A DNA stretch of 64,000 nucleotides from Pseudomonas sp. SJZ079 (GCF_007993865.1 NZ_VIUH01000001.1:310001-374000); one strand, 5' to 3'; positions 37,139-45,885 are shown, counted from the stretch's first letter. Notes: a model not told the origin generated them from the letters alone. Made by a program: numbers and translations.

Positions 37139-37774
37139 ATGAGCATGGCTGACTGGCGCATGCAGGGCGTCGAGTTTGCTACCTGCAACTGCAACTGGGG
37201 CTGTCCGTGTCAATTCAGCGCCCTGCCCAGCCACGGTAATTGCGAAGCCGTGGTGTCCATGCGGATCGAGCAAGGCCATTACAACCAGACAAATCTGCAC
37301 GGCCTGTGCTGGGTCGGCGTATTTGCCTGGCCGCGCGCCATCCACGAAGGCAACGGTCGCTGCCAGCTGTTCATCGAGGACAAGGCCACGCCGGAGCAGC
37401 GCGAGGCGTTGCTGCGCATCCTCGCCGGCGAAGACACCGAGCCCGGCACTACCGTGTTCTCGGTGTTCGCCAGCACCATCAGCGAGATGCACGAACCGCA
37501 GTTCGTGCCCATCGAGTTCTCGGTGGATGTCGATCAGCGCGTGGCGCACACGCGAATACCCGGCCAACTCGAGGTGACTGGCGAGCCAATTCGTAACCCG
37601 ATCACCGGCGAACCACAGGAGGCGCGGCTGACATTACCCAAGGGCTTCGAGTTTACCGAGGCGCAAATGGCCAGTGGCAGCTTCCAGACCCAGGGCGCGA
37701 TCAAGATCGGCTCACAGGGCAGTCATGGCCACTTCGCCCGGCTGCACTTCACCGGCCAAGGGGTGGTGCGCTGA
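37139..37774 (+). CDS. DUF1326 domain protein
   Basis: A 211-aa protein with the DUF1326 signature CNCNWGCPC (Cys16, 18, 22, 24), which looks like a metal or redox site, followed by an all-beta domain. No signal peptide. DUF1326 genes commonly neighbour DUF2182 membrane-protein genes, as here, where the stop overlaps the proposed CTG start of the next gene. AAGGAGG lies before the ATG. Function unknown. Confidence 0.82.
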   Translation: MSMADWRMQGVEFATCNCNWGCPCQFSALPSHGNCEAVVSMRIEQGHYNQTNLHGLCWVGVFAWPRAIHEGNGRCQLFIEDKATPEQREALLRILAGEDTEPGTTVFSVFASTISEMHEPQFVPIEFSVDVDQRVAHTRIPGQLEVTGEPIRNPITGEPQEARLTLPKGFEFTEAQMASGSFQTQGAIKIGSQGSHGHFARLHFTGQGVVR

Positions 37775-38577
37775 GCCTGCTTGACAGCTCCGAGCGGCTC
37801 GCCGAGCGCCTGCCGCACTGGCCTCTGCACAGGGAGCAGTGGCCAGTACTGCTCTGCCTGCTGACCCTGACGGGGCTGGCATGGCTGGCGCTGCAACGCA
37901 TGGCCGTCGCGATGGCTGCGCCGGGCGGCATGGCGGATATGGCGATGGCCGGCATGCCGATGCCCTGGAGCCTGGTCGATGCGTTGCTGATGCTGGCGAT
38001 GTGGGGGGTGATGATGTTCGGCATGATGCTACCCAGCGCCCTGCCGATGATCCTGCTCTACCAGCAGATACTGCACAAACGGTCGGCGAACGCGCAGCGC
38101 CACCTCGCCCTGCTGTTGTTCTGCCTGGCCTATCTAGTGGTCTGGGGCGGCTTCAGCCTGATCGCGACTGCGCTGCAGTGGGGGCTGGATCAGCTCGCCC
38201 TGCTCAGTCCGGCGATGCGCAGCCAAAGCCACTGGCTGGGTGCCGGCCTGCTGCTGGCTGCTGGCGTTTACCAGTGGCTGCCGGGTAAAGCCGCATGCCT
38301 GGCGCACTGCCGTGGTCCGGTGCTGTTTCTCATGAGCCACTGGCGCCCCGGCGTCGCCGGCGGCTGGCGCATGGGCCTGCGCCATGGTCTCTACTGCCTG
38401 GGCTGCTGCTGGGCGCTGATGGGCCTGCTGTTCGTCGGCGGGGTGATGAACCTGCTGTGGGTGGCGCTGATCGGCGCCTATGTATTGCTGGAGAAGCTCC
38501 TACCACACGGGCGCTGGCTCAGCCGATCTGCCGGAGCGCTGCTGATCGCCTGGGGATTCGCCTTGTTGCTGACTTAA
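37771..38577 (+). CDS. DUF2182 predicted metal-binding membrane protein, probable CTG start
   Basis: A polytopic membrane protein whose conserved core includes MMFGMMLPSALPMILLY and RHGLYCLGCCWALM, the DUF2182 hallmarks with Met- and Cys-rich membrane faces. The first ATG (37900) would cut off the first helix (WPVLLCLLTLTGLAWLAL). In frame upstream there is no ATG, GTG or TTG, but a CTG at 37771 overlaps the previous stop as CTGA. From there the protein is 268 aa, the usual family length. I therefore propose a CTG start coupled to the DUF1326 gene; a base error removing an ATG is the alternative. Confidence 0.7.
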   Translation: MSLLDSSERLAERLPHWPLHREQWPVLLCLLTLTGLAWLALQRMAVAMAAPGGMADMAMAGMPMPWSLVDALLMLAMWGVMMFGMMLPSALPMILLYQQILHKRSANAQRHLALLLFCLAYLVVWGGFSLIATALQWGLDQLALLSPAMRSQSHWLGAGLLLAAGVYQWLPGKAACLAHCRGPVLFLMSHWRPGVAGGWRMGLRHGLYCLGCCWALMGLLFVGGVMNLLWVALIGAYVLLEKLLPHGRWLSRSAGALLIAWGFALLLT

Positions 38578-38633
38578 GGCCACCTCGCGTTACGGGTAAG
38601 ATGGCACTCCTTGCCACTGCTGGCCGCGTCCCC

Positions 38634-39329
38634 ATGCCCTACTCCGTCTCGCCCATCGGCTTCATCCGTTCCTGCTTCAAGGAGAAATTTGCCATTCCTC
38701 GCCAACCGCAGCTGGCACCGGCGGCGCGCGGGGTATTGGAGCTGCTGACACCCTTCGACCAGGGCGAAGCGGTACAGGGCCTGGAGCAGGTCAGTCACGT
38801 CTGGCTGCTGTTCCTGTTTCACCAGACCCTGGAGGACAAGCCGCGGCTGAAAGTACGCCCACCACGTTTGGGCGGCAATCAATCGGTCGGCGTGTTCGCC
38901 AGCCGCGCCACCCATAGGCCGAATGGCATCGGTCAGTCGGTGGTCAAGCTCGACAGGGTCGAAGCGGGCAAGCTCTGGCTGTCCGGCATCGACCTGCTCG
39001 ATCAGACCCCCGTGCTCGACATCAAACCCTATGTGCCCTATGCCGACAGCGTGACCGATGCCTACAACCGCATTGCCGACAGCGCCCCCAACCTGATCGA
39101 GGTCGAATGGCAGGAGACCGCGCGGGAACAGGCACATCGGCATGGCCTGCGCCTGGACCAACCGTTGTGCGAGTTGATCGAGCAGTGCCTGGCGCAGGAC
39201 CCGCGCCCGGCGTACCAGCAGCCTTTGCCCGAACGTCGTTACGGGACACGCCTGTGGGATGTCGATGTGCGTTGGCACTACCCACAGCCAGGTCAGATTC
39301 GGGTATTGGAGGTGGTCGCAACCAGCTAG
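38634..39329 (+). CDS. trmO: tRNA (N6-threonylcarbamoyladenosine-37)-N6-methyltransferase TrmO
   Basis: A 231-aa SAM-dependent enzyme (TsaA/YaeB) that methylates t6A37 in tRNA-Thr. The beta-barrel domain opens YSVSPIGFIRSCFKEKFAIP; signature segments include GLEQVSHVWLLFLFHQ, RATHRPNGIGQS and LDIKPYVPYADS. The C-terminal domain is complete. Starts at ATG 38634; the open frame upstream lies within the previous gene. Confidence 0.92.
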   Translation: MPYSVSPIGFIRSCFKEKFAIPRQPQLAPAARGVLELLTPFDQGEAVQGLEQVSHVWLLFLFHQTLEDKPRLKVRPPRLGGNQSVGVFASRATHRPNGIGQSVVKLDRVEAGKLWLSGIDLLDQTPVLDIKPYVPYADSVTDAYNRIADSAPNLIEVEWQETAREQAHRHGLRLDQPLCELIEQCLAQDPRPAYQQPLPERRYGTRLWDVDVRWHYPQPGQIRVLEVVATS

Positions 39330-39404
39330 CAGGTTGACCTGCGCAGGCAGGGCCGATCGAAGCAACCAGCCGTAAACCACGGCAATGCCGCTGCTACCTC
39401 GCCG

Positions 39405-39710
39405 TCAGCTACGCTGCGGATTGAGCCCCAGCACATCCGCCTCTATCACCTGCTGGCTGAGAATCAGCGGATTGACCAGCGGCCTGCTGGCGAGGAAATG
39501 CGCGGTCTGGGTATGCGCCTCGAACGCGGCTTCGTCGTGGTAGAGCTCGTACAACCAGACGAGATCGGGATCACTGCGATCGCGCAGCACATCGAAGGTC
39601 ACACAGCCCAGTTCGTCGCGTACCGAAGCCGCCGCATTGAGCGCCATGGCCTCGATGAAAGCATCGAAGCTGCCGGGTTTGAGTTGAGTCTTGAGTAGCA
39701 AGCAGTACAC
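39405..39710 (-). CDS. Antibiotic biosynthesis monooxygenase (ABM) domain protein
   Basis: A 101-aa dimeric alpha/beta-barrel protein, MYCLLLKTQLKPGSFDAFIE at the start and CVTFDVLRDRSDPDLVWLYE in the core, like quinol monooxygenase YgiN. Probably a small cofactor-free oxygenase; substrate unknown. Divergent from the VOC protein gene across a 60-base spacer with a palindrome. Confidence 0.82.
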   Translation of the reverse strand: MYCLLLKTQLKPGSFDAFIEAMALNAAASVRDELGCVTFDVLRDRSDPDLVWLYELYHDEAAFEAHTQTAHFLASRPLVNPLILSQQVIEADVLGLNPQRS

Positions 39711-39744
39711 AGGGCGTTCCTTTTTGTCTTATATTCAACGCGAA

Positions 39745-39754
39745 TTGTATACAA
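39745..39754. promoter_or_regulatory. GntR-type palindrome between ABM and VOC genes
   Basis: TTGTATACAA is a perfect palindrome of the type bound by FadR/FCD-group GntR regulators, midway between two divergent genes. No GntR gene is in view. Confidence 0.4.
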
Positions 39755-39770
39755 ACTGGAGTACAGATAA

Positions 39771-40190
39771 ATGCTCGAACGCCCCAGCCGCCTCAACGGC
39801 CTGCGCCACCTCGCCCTGCTGGTACCGAATCTGGAGGCCTGCGAACGCTTCTACGTCGATGTCCTCGGCATGCAGGTGCTGCACCGTGCCAATGACGACC
39901 TGGTCTACCTGACCTGCGGCAACGACAACCTCTCCCTCGGTCGCGCCTATGTCGAGAGCAGTGGTGTGCAGGCGATGGACCACTACGGTTTTATCGTCGA
40001 CAGCGTGGAAGAACTGGAGGCTTGGTACCAGTACCTCAAGGCCCAAGACGTGACGCTGCTGGATCGCCCCTTCGATCATGGCGACGGAGCACGCAGCTTC
40101 CACCTGCTCGATCCCGCCGGTAACAAGGTGCAGCCGATCTATCACCCCGCCGTATCCGGACAGCGCTTCAGCCCGCCAGAAAAGGCCTGA
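39771..40190 (+). CDS. VOC (glyoxalase/dioxygenase fold) family protein
   Basis: A 139-aa vicinal-oxygen-chelate protein. GLRHLALLVPNLEACERFY gives the first metal-ligand His, HYGFIVDSVEELEAWY the second and RSFHLLDPAGNKVQPIY the Glu/other-ligand segment. Could be a glyoxalase, an extradiol dioxygenase fragment or a resistance protein; the context does not decide. Good RBS (GGAG) in the spacer. Confidence 0.8.
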   Translation: MLERPSRLNGLRHLALLVPNLEACERFYVDVLGMQVLHRANDDLVYLTCGNDNLSLGRAYVESSGVQAMDHYGFIVDSVEELEAWYQYLKAQDVTLLDRPFDHGDGARSFHLLDPAGNKVQPIYHPAVSGQRFSPPEKA

Positions 40191-40202
40191 GCCGCGCAAA
40201 CG

Positions 40203-40226
40203 AAAAAGCCCGCCAAAAGGCGGGCT
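40203..40226 (-). terminator. Terminator of fpr
   Basis: On the minus strand AGCCCGCC-TTTT-GGCGGGCT runs into five T residues, 20 bases after the fpr stop. The hairpin also serves the converging VOC gene. Confidence 0.88.
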
Positions 40227-40244
40227 CGGTCTTCGCTCGCGCGC

Positions 40245-41024
40245 TTACTTCTCGACGAAGGCGCGCTCGATCAGGTAGTCGCCCGGCTCGCCCATGCGCG
40301 CCGAGACTTTCAGGCCGAAGCTCTCCAGCACCTGGCTGGTCTCGTCGAGCATGCTCGGGCTGCCACAGATCATCGCGCGATCGTCCTGCGGGTTGATCGG
40401 CGGCAAGCCGATGTCGCGGAACAATTTGCCGCTGCGCATCAGGTCGGTCAGCCGGCCCTGATTCTCGAACTCCTCGCGGGTCACGGTCGGGTAATAGATC
40501 AGCTTGCTCTTCAGCGACTCGCCAAAATACTCGTTCTGCGGCAAGTGCTCGGTGATGAACTCACGGTAGGCCACTTCGTTGGCATAACGCACGCCGTGCA
40601 CCAGCACGACTTTCTCGTAGCGCTCGTAGGTCTCCGGGTCCTGGATCACGCTCATGAACGGTGCCAGGCCGGTACCGGTGCTGAGCAGATAGAGGTGCTT
40701 GCCCGGCAGCAAATCGTCCAACACCAGGGTACCAGTGGGCTTGCGGCTGACCATCAGCTCATCGCCCGGCTTGAGGTGTTGCAGCTGCGAGGTCAGCGGG
40801 CCGTCCTGCACCTTGATGCTGAAGAACTCCAGGTGCTCTTCATAGTTCGGGCTGGCGATCGAGTAGGCACGCATCAAGGGACGCCCCGTGTCCTGCTGCA
40901 GGCCAATCATCACGAACTGACCGTTGTCAAAACGCAGACCCGGGTTGCGGGTGGTCTTGAAGCTGAACAGGGTGTCGTTCCAGTGGTGGACGCTGAGCAC
41001 TCGCTCGACGTTTAAATTACTCAT
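40245..41024 (-). CDS. fpr: Ferredoxin/flavodoxin-NADP+ reductase
   Basis: A 259-aa FAD enzyme that exchanges electrons between NADPH and ferredoxin or flavodoxin and is part of the oxidative stress response. FAD motif RAYSIASPNYEEHL, NADP site STGTGLAPFMS and MICGSPSML, and the bacterial subclass IIA ending FVEK. Divergent from finR, its known LysR activator in Pseudomonas. Confidence 0.95.
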   Translation of the reverse strand: MSNLNVERVLSVHHWNDTLFSFKTTRNPGLRFDNGQFVMIGLQQDTGRPLMRAYSIASPNYEEHLEFFSIKVQDGPLTSQLQHLKPGDELMVSRKPTGTLVLDDLLPGKHLYLLSTGTGLAPFMSVIQDPETYERYEKVVLVHGVRYANEVAYREFITEHLPQNEYFGESLKSKLIYYPTVTREEFENQGRLTDLMRSGKLFRDIGLPPINPQDDRAMICGSPSMLDETSQVLESFGLKVSARMGEPGDYLIERAFVEK

Positions 41025-41140
41025 GCAGGCTTCCTCGGAAAGTCGCGGACACCGATCGTGGGTGGTTGCACGGCATTCTAAGCGGAGGCAGAATATCTGT
41101 TAAGTTGATTATCAAGATATAGAATATCGGTTATATAGAT
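41025..41140. promoter_or_regulatory. fpr-finR divergent promoter region
   Basis: An A/T-rich spacer with repeated ATATC/GATAT elements and the palindrome TTGATTATCAA (41105-41115). In Pseudomonas FinR binds this spacer and activates fpr upon superoxide stress; the exact site cannot be fixed from the sequence alone. Confidence 0.55.
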
Positions 41141-42067
41141 ATGCGATTTACGCTTAGACAACTCCAGGTATTCGTCATCGCCGCCCAGCAGCAGAGCGTT
41201 TCCCGCGCGTCCGAGGCGTTGGCGCTGTCGCAGTCGGCCACCAGCACCTCACTGAGCGAGCTGGAGCGCCAATCCGGCTGCCAACTGTTCGACCGCGCCG
41301 GTAAACGCCTGCGCCTCAACTCCCTGGGTCAGCAACTGCTGCCGCAAGCGGTGGCCTTGCTCGATCAAGCCAAGGAAATCGAACGCCTGCTGGTCGGCAA
41401 GAGCGGCTTCGGCTCATTGGATGTCGGTGCCACCCTGACGGTGGGTAACTACCTGGCAACCTTGCTGATCGGCCGTTTCATGCAACGCCACCCGGAGTGT
41501 CGGGTGAAACTGCAGGTGCACAACACCGCCCATGTCGTGCAGCAAATCGCCCAGTATGAGTTGGACCTGGGGATGATCGAAGGCGATTGCCAGCATCCAG
41601 ATATCGAGGTGCAGCCTTGGGTCGAGGACGAGCTCGTGGTGTTCTGCGCACCGCAGCACCCACTGGCCAAACGCGGCGAGGCGAGCCTGGCGGAGCTGAC
41701 CCGCGAGACCTGGATTCTTCGCGAGCAGGGCTCCGGCACCCGCTTGACCTTCGACCAGGCCATGCGCCACCACCCGGCGGCATTGAATATCTGCCTGGAG
41801 CTTGAGCACACCGAGGCGATCAAACGGGCGGTGGAGTCGGGGCTGGGTATCGGCTGCATCTCGCGCCTGGCCCTGCGCGACGCCTTTCGCCGCGGTAGCC
41901 TGGTGCCCGTGGAAACCCCGAGCCTGGATCTGCGCCGGCTGTTCTACTTCATCTGGCATAAGCAGAAGTACCAGACGCCGGTCATGCGTGAATTCCTCAG
42001 CCTGTGCCGGGAGTTGACCGCCGGCGTCAGGCGCAGCGATGAAATTGTGCTGCCGAACATCGCCTGA
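41141..42067 (+). CDS. finR: LysR-family regulator FinR
   Basis: A 308-aa LysR regulator, HTH in RQLQVFVIAAQQQSVSRASE and SQSATSTSLSEL (about 6-45), then a two-lobed effector domain. Assigned as FinR from its divergent position next to fpr, the conserved arrangement in P. aeruginosa and P. putida, where FinR is needed for fpr induction by superoxide and sulfur-related stress. Confidence 0.85.
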   Translation: MRFTLRQLQVFVIAAQQQSVSRASEALALSQSATSTSLSELERQSGCQLFDRAGKRLRLNSLGQQLLPQAVALLDQAKEIERLLVGKSGFGSLDVGATLTVGNYLATLLIGRFMQRHPECRVKLQVHNTAHVVQQIAQYELDLGMIEGDCQHPDIEVQPWVEDELVVFCAPQHPLAKRGEASLAELTRETWILREQGSGTRLTFDQAMRHHPAALNICLELEHTEAIKRAVESGLGIGCISRLALRDAFRRGSLVPVETPSLDLRRLFYFIWHKQKYQTPVMREFLSLCRELTAGVRRSDEIVLPNIA

Positions 42068-42129
42068 AGGCGTATGCCGCACTGCCGCGCGCGGCAGCGG
42101 CAACCCCCGTTCGCGGCTGACCGCCCGGT

Positions 42130-42495
42130 TCAGCCCAGTAGAATCACCGCCCAAACACTGGCGATGAGCGCCAGGGCGACGAATTGCGCGGCGCTGCCCA
42201 TGTCCTTGGCTTTCTTCGACAAGGGGTGCAGGTCCAGCGAAACTCGGTCAATCGCCGCTTCAACCGCCGAATTGAGCAACTCGACGATCAGCGCCAGCAG
42301 GCAGACCCCAACCATCAACGCACGCTCGCCTCGGCTGACCTCGAAGTAGAACGCCAGCGGAATCAGCAGCAGGTTGAGCAGCAACAACTGCCGAAATGCG
42401 GCTTCACCGACAAAGGCCGCGCTCAGCCCGTCCAGCGAATAGCCCGCAGCATTGAGGATACGTCTCAGGCCGGTCTGGCCCTTGAATGGCGACAT
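42130..42495 (-). CDS. dgkA: Diacylglycerol kinase
   Basis: A 121-aa integral membrane kinase that phosphorylates diacylglycerol to phosphatidate. Three membrane helices and the family motif ELLNSAVEAAIDRVSLDLHPLS (cited in part; the Glu and Asn are catalytic) are complete. ATG at 42495 gives the standard DgkA length. Adjacent to erdR as in P. aeruginosa. Confidence 0.93.
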   Translation of the reverse strand: MSPFKGQTGLRRILNAAGYSLDGLSAAFVGEAAFRQLLLLNLLLIPLAFYFEVSRGERALMVGVCLLALIVELLNSAVEAAIDRVSLDLHPLSKKAKDMGSAAQFVALALIASVWAVILLG

Positions 42496-42565
42496 AGGAT
42501 GCTGTCCACGATAATAAAAGCCCGGCAGGCTACGCCAACCCCAGGCAAAAGTCCGGGGAAATCTG

Positions 42566-43216
42566 TTAGTTGGCCGGGATCGATTCCATCTGCTGCAACA
42601 ACAATGCGGCCTGGGTTCGCGTACGCACACCGAGCTTGCGGAATATCGCCGTGACATGCGCCTTGACCGTCGCCTCGGAAACACTCAGCTCGTAAGCGAT
42701 CTGCTTGTTCAGCAAGCCCTCGCAGACCATGGTCAGCACGCGAAACTGCTGCGGCGTCAAACTGGCCAGCCCTGCACTTGCAGCTTTGGCCTCGGCGGAA
42801 ACGCCGGCCGCTTGTTCGGACTGCTGAGGCCACCAGGCATCACCGTCGAGCACCTGGCGCACCGCTTGCTGGATGGTTTCCAGCGAACTCGATTTGGGGA
42901 TAAAGCCGCTCGCCCCGAACTCGCGGGAGCGTGCCACCACTGCGGCATCTTCCTGCGCCGAGATCATCACCACGGGAATTTGTGGGAATTGCCCACGCAA
43001 CAGGACCAACCCGGAGAAACCATGGGCGCCGGGCATGTTGAGGTCGAGCAACACCAGATCCCAATCCGCTTTCTGCGCCAGGCAGGCTTCCAGCTCGGCG
43101 ATGCTGGCCGCCTCCACCAGGCGTACGTCTTGGCCCAAACCCAAGGTCAGCGCCTGCTGCAGTGCACTGCGAAACAGCGGGTGATCGTCGGCAATCAGGA
43201 TTTCATAAACAGCCAT
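42566..43216 (-). CDS. erdR: NarL/LuxR-type response regulator ErdR
   Basis: A 216-aa response regulator. Receiver acidic pocket IADDHPLF (8-15), phosphoacceptor Asp58 (LVLLDLNMPG), Lys in FIPKSSS; GerE-type HTH at the C-terminus (LTPQQFRVLTMVCEGLLNK). ErdR controls ethanol/acetate oxidation genes in Pseudomonas. The dgkA-erdR linkage supports the name. The partner kinase is not adjacent. Confidence 0.85.
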   Translation of the reverse strand: MAVYEILIADDHPLFRSALQQALTLGLGQDVRLVEAASIAELEACLAQKADWDLVLLDLNMPGAHGFSGLVLLRGQFPQIPVVMISAQEDAAVVARSREFGASGFIPKSSSLETIQQAVRQVLDGDAWWPQQSEQAAGVSAEAKAASAGLASLTPQQFRVLTMVCEGLLNKQIAYELSVSEATVKAHVTAIFRKLGVRTRTQAALLLQQMESIPAN

Positions 43217-43433
43217 TGGCAGATCCTGTTCTTGTTATATGAATACCGGTTGGCGGTATTTCCCGAGGCAGTGCCGAAAAGCACTTGATACTGCCATCCA
43301 GTTGCGCGGCAAGTACTACAGCCCGCAAGCGGAAATGCGCCGGAGGCGGCGCCCAGCATGCCGAGCGATGACGGGGTGGTCAAGCGCGATGCTTTGCGGC
43401 ACAGTCAGCGCTTTTGTTCAGCGAGAACCTGTA

Positions 43434-44357
43434 ATGCGGAACCAAGCCTTGCGCGCCGACCTGTTGATGCTACTGACCGCAATGATCTGGGGCTCGGCGT
43501 TTGTCGCGCAACGGCTGGGCATGGACTCGATTGGCCCCTTCCTCTACAGCGGCATACGCTTCGCGCTCGCTGCCTTGATTCTCCTGCCCCTGCTGCCATT
43601 GCTGCAATACCGCTCGCGCGGCACGCCGCAGCCCCCGCTAAACCGGCACTTGCTCGTAGGTGGCAGCCTGATGGGCTTGGCGCTAGCGCTGGGGATCAAC
43701 CTGCAACAGGCGGGCTTGTTGTTCACCAGCGTGACCAACTCAGGCTTCATCACCGGTTTGTACGTGATCATCGTGCCATTGCTCGGCCTGTTCATCGGCC
43801 AGAAAACCGGCCTGGGCATCTGGCTGGGCGCCTCGCTGGCCGTGACCGGGATGTTCTTGCTGAGTGTCGGCGAAGGCTTTCAGGTCGCCTCCGGCGATTG
43901 GCTGCAGCTGGCCGGGGCATTCGTCTGGGGCGTGCATGTATTGTTGGTGAGCTTCTTCGCCGGGCGACATGATCCACTGCGCCTGGCCGTGGTGCAGTTC
44001 GCCGTGTGTGGGCTGATCAGCCTGCTGCTGGCACTAGTCTTCGAAGAGATTCGTCTCGACGCGATCATCGCCGCCGGTCCGGCGATTCTCTATGGCGGGG
44101 TGTTCGGCGTGGCGATCGGCTTCACCTTGCAGGTGGTGGCGCAAAAACACGCGATCGCCTCCCACGCCGCGATCATCCTCTCGCTGGAAGCGGTGTTTGC
44201 CGCGGTTGCCGGGGCCTTGCTGCTGGGCGAGTCACTGGAACTGCGTGGCTATTTCGGCTGCGCACTGATGCTCGGCGGCATGCTGCTGGCGCAGTTGTGG
44301 CCGAAGAAGTTACCGCCACAGGCGCAAGCTCAACTGCAACCGCAGCAAACCTTATAA
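43434..44357 (+). CDS. DMT (EamA) superfamily transporter
   Basis: A 307-aa membrane protein with ten predicted helices in two EamA repeats; starts RADLLMLLTAMIWGSAFVAQ. Cargo unknown. The open frame extends upstream but ATG 43434, with GAGAA before it, starts just ahead of helix 1. Its stop TAA and the stop of the converging tapT gene share the palindrome TTATAA. Confidence 0.83.
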   Translation: MRNQALRADLLMLLTAMIWGSAFVAQRLGMDSIGPFLYSGIRFALAALILLPLLPLLQYRSRGTPQPPLNRHLLVGGSLMGLALALGINLQQAGLLFTSVTNSGFITGLYVIIVPLLGLFIGQKTGLGIWLGASLAVTGMFLLSVGEGFQVASGDWLQLAGAFVWGVHVLLVSFFAGRHDPLRLAVVQFAVCGLISLLLALVFEEIRLDAIIAAGPAILYGGVFGVAIGFTLQVVAQKHAIASHAAIILSLEAVFAAVAGALLLGESLELRGYFGCALMLGGMLLAQLWPKKLPPQAQAQLQPQQTL

Positions 44358-45062
44358 GAACACCCCCAGCCGCTGATGCAGCGTATCGCTCAGGTCTACC
44401 GCGCGCGGCGCCTTAGCCGCCAGATAATGCTGACTGAAGACATCCAGATAGGCATCCAGCGCCTCAGCGGCGCTTAGATCGCCCGCCAGCTCCAGACACA
44501 GCGCGGCCACCTCGGCGGTACACAGGTGATCATCGCGCTTGGAACGCCGCAACCGATAGCGCGACAGCTGTTCCGGCTGCAGGCTCAGCACCGGCAAGCT
44601 GTCGAGGTAGGGGCTTTTGCGAAACATCTTGCGCGCCTCGGTCCAGGTCGCATCGAGCAAGACGAACAAAGGCCGCTTGCCAGCCTTCAGCTCGACCGTA
44701 CTGACCACCCGTTCAGGCGCCGCATATTCGCCAGGAAACACCAGATAGGGTTGCCATTGCGGATCACTCAATAGCGCCGGCAAGGCCGGGTCGACCAGCG
44801 TGCGCAACCAGCCGAATGCCGAGGTATCGGCCAGCACGTCGGCAATCAGCCAGCCGGTATTGCTCGGTTTAAGCACCTCGATATCGTGCATCAACAGGCA
44901 CACCGCCGATTGTGCCGCGACCCGCGGGCGCCAGGCGCACAGACAATGACTCAGGGCCAGCCGACAGGCGTGGCAACGCACCGCCTTGGAACCACGGGCG
45001 AGGAAGGGTTTTTCACTGCGTGCCAGACGCGCAGCACGTAAACGGGCGACGGCGTGGCTCAT
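44352..45062 (-). CDS. tapT: tRNA-uridine aminocarboxypropyltransferase (DTW domain)
   Basis: A 236-aa DTW-domain enzyme that makes acp3U in tRNA. N-terminal zinc-type cysteines Cys30, Cys33, Cys40, Cys42; catalytic D-x-T-W at Asp137-Trp140 (LLDATWTEA); the basic loop RLRRSKRDDHL near the C-terminal part. E. coli counterpart is YfiP/TapT. ATG at 45062 chosen because it begins the Arg-rich leader of the family. Confidence 0.83.
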   Translation of the reverse strand: MSHAVARLRAARLARSEKPFLARGSKAVRCHACRLALSHCLCAWRPRVAAQSAVCLLMHDIEVLKPSNTGWLIADVLADTSAFGWLRTLVDPALPALLSDPQWQPYLVFPGEYAAPERVVSTVELKAGKRPLFVLLDATWTEARKMFRKSPYLDSLPVLSLQPEQLSRYRLRRSKRDDHLCTAEVAALCLELAGDLSAAEALDAYLDVFSQHYLAAKAPRAVDLSDTLHQRLGVFL

Positions 45063-45262
45063 AGAGACAGCGCCACGAGGTAGGTAGGGGACGGCATACT
45101 TGATCCAGAGTCGACAATCGCGGCAGTCTAACAAAGTGCTTCCCGCCATAGCGCCACATGCGACTGACAGTACAAAGATCCAATGACCCAGTAAGATTGT
45201 CGCCTGCTGAACCTCTATGGGCACCCGCCTGTCGAAGGTTCGAACCGTTCCTGGAGAACCCC

Positions 45263-45664
45263 ATGCTGCGCCTCACTGCTCTACTTCTCGCCTTGAGCCT
45301 GCCCTGCCTCGCCCACGCCGAGTCGCTGAAAGACTTCGAGCTGACCAAGCTGCTCGAACAGGTCGCACGGCAAAGCAGCCAAGGCACGCCACGCGCGATC
45401 AACGCAGACATCCTCGATCAGGGCTACACAGTCGAAGGCAATGAACTGGTCAACCACCTCAGCGTGCGTGCCGGCCATGCCGCACAGATGCGTGGCAACC
45501 CGGACACGGTACGCGCCCAACTCGCCAACAGCGTGTGCCGTAATGCCGGTTATCGCCAGCTGCTCGCCCAAGGTGCGGTACTGCGTTACGAGTTCAGCGA
45601 ATACAAGAGCAATCGCCCGGTGAGCACAGAGCGCTTCAGCAGGAACGATTGCGGGCAACCGTAA
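45263..45664 (+). CDS. Quorum-sensing-regulated virulence factor family protein (PA3611-like)
   Basis: A 133-aa secreted protein: signal peptide about 1-19 (PCLAHA), then mature ESLKDFELTKLLEQVAR and a Cys pair (SVCRNAGY and RNDCGQP) that could form a disulfide. It matches the QSregVF family defined on PA3611. Its place between the erdR region and the recX-recA region also matches P. aeruginosa. Role unknown despite the name. Confidence 0.8.
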   Translation: MLRLTALLLALSLPCLAHAESLKDFELTKLLEQVARQSSQGTPRAINADILDQGYTVEGNELVNHLSVRAGHAAQMRGNPDTVRAQLANSVCRNAGYRQLLAQGAVLRYEFSEYKSNRPVSTERFSRNDCGQP

Positions 45665-45690
45665 TAGGCGGGCCTCGCCGACAACAACAG

Positions 45691-45885
45691 TTAGCCCTTC
45701 TGGGTCCGCTGCTGCTCGTCGTCCGTGTCCAGCTCTGCGAGCAACGCCTCCAGATAGCGGGATCGGCGTCCCCCTCCGTCCAGACGCCGCAAGCATTCGT
45801 CCTGCAAGCTGAGACCGTTAGTCCGAGCCGTCTGCAACAGCAGACGGTAGAGGTCGATGTCGACCTCGATATTCAACACAGGCAT
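45691..45885 (-). CDS. Small conserved protein with a helical RHH-like look (64 aa)
   Basis: A 64-aa protein starting MPVLNIEVDIDLYRLLLQTA: a short beta strand then helices, resembling a ribbon-helix-helix or antitoxin-type N-terminus. The tail is acidic (ELDTDDEQQR). GGAGG lies 7 bases before ATG 45885. No toxin gene is adjacent, so a toxin-antitoxin role is not supported. Function unknown. Confidence 0.6.
   Translation of the reverse strand: MPVLNIEVDIDLYRLLLQTARTNGLSLQDECLRRLDGGGRRSRYLEALLAELDTDDEQQRTQKG

Noticed and set aside
45691-45885. Toxin-antitoxin module
   Set aside because: The small protein looks antitoxin-like at its start, but no partner gene is adjacent; the next gene upstream is a frameshifted gene of another kind.
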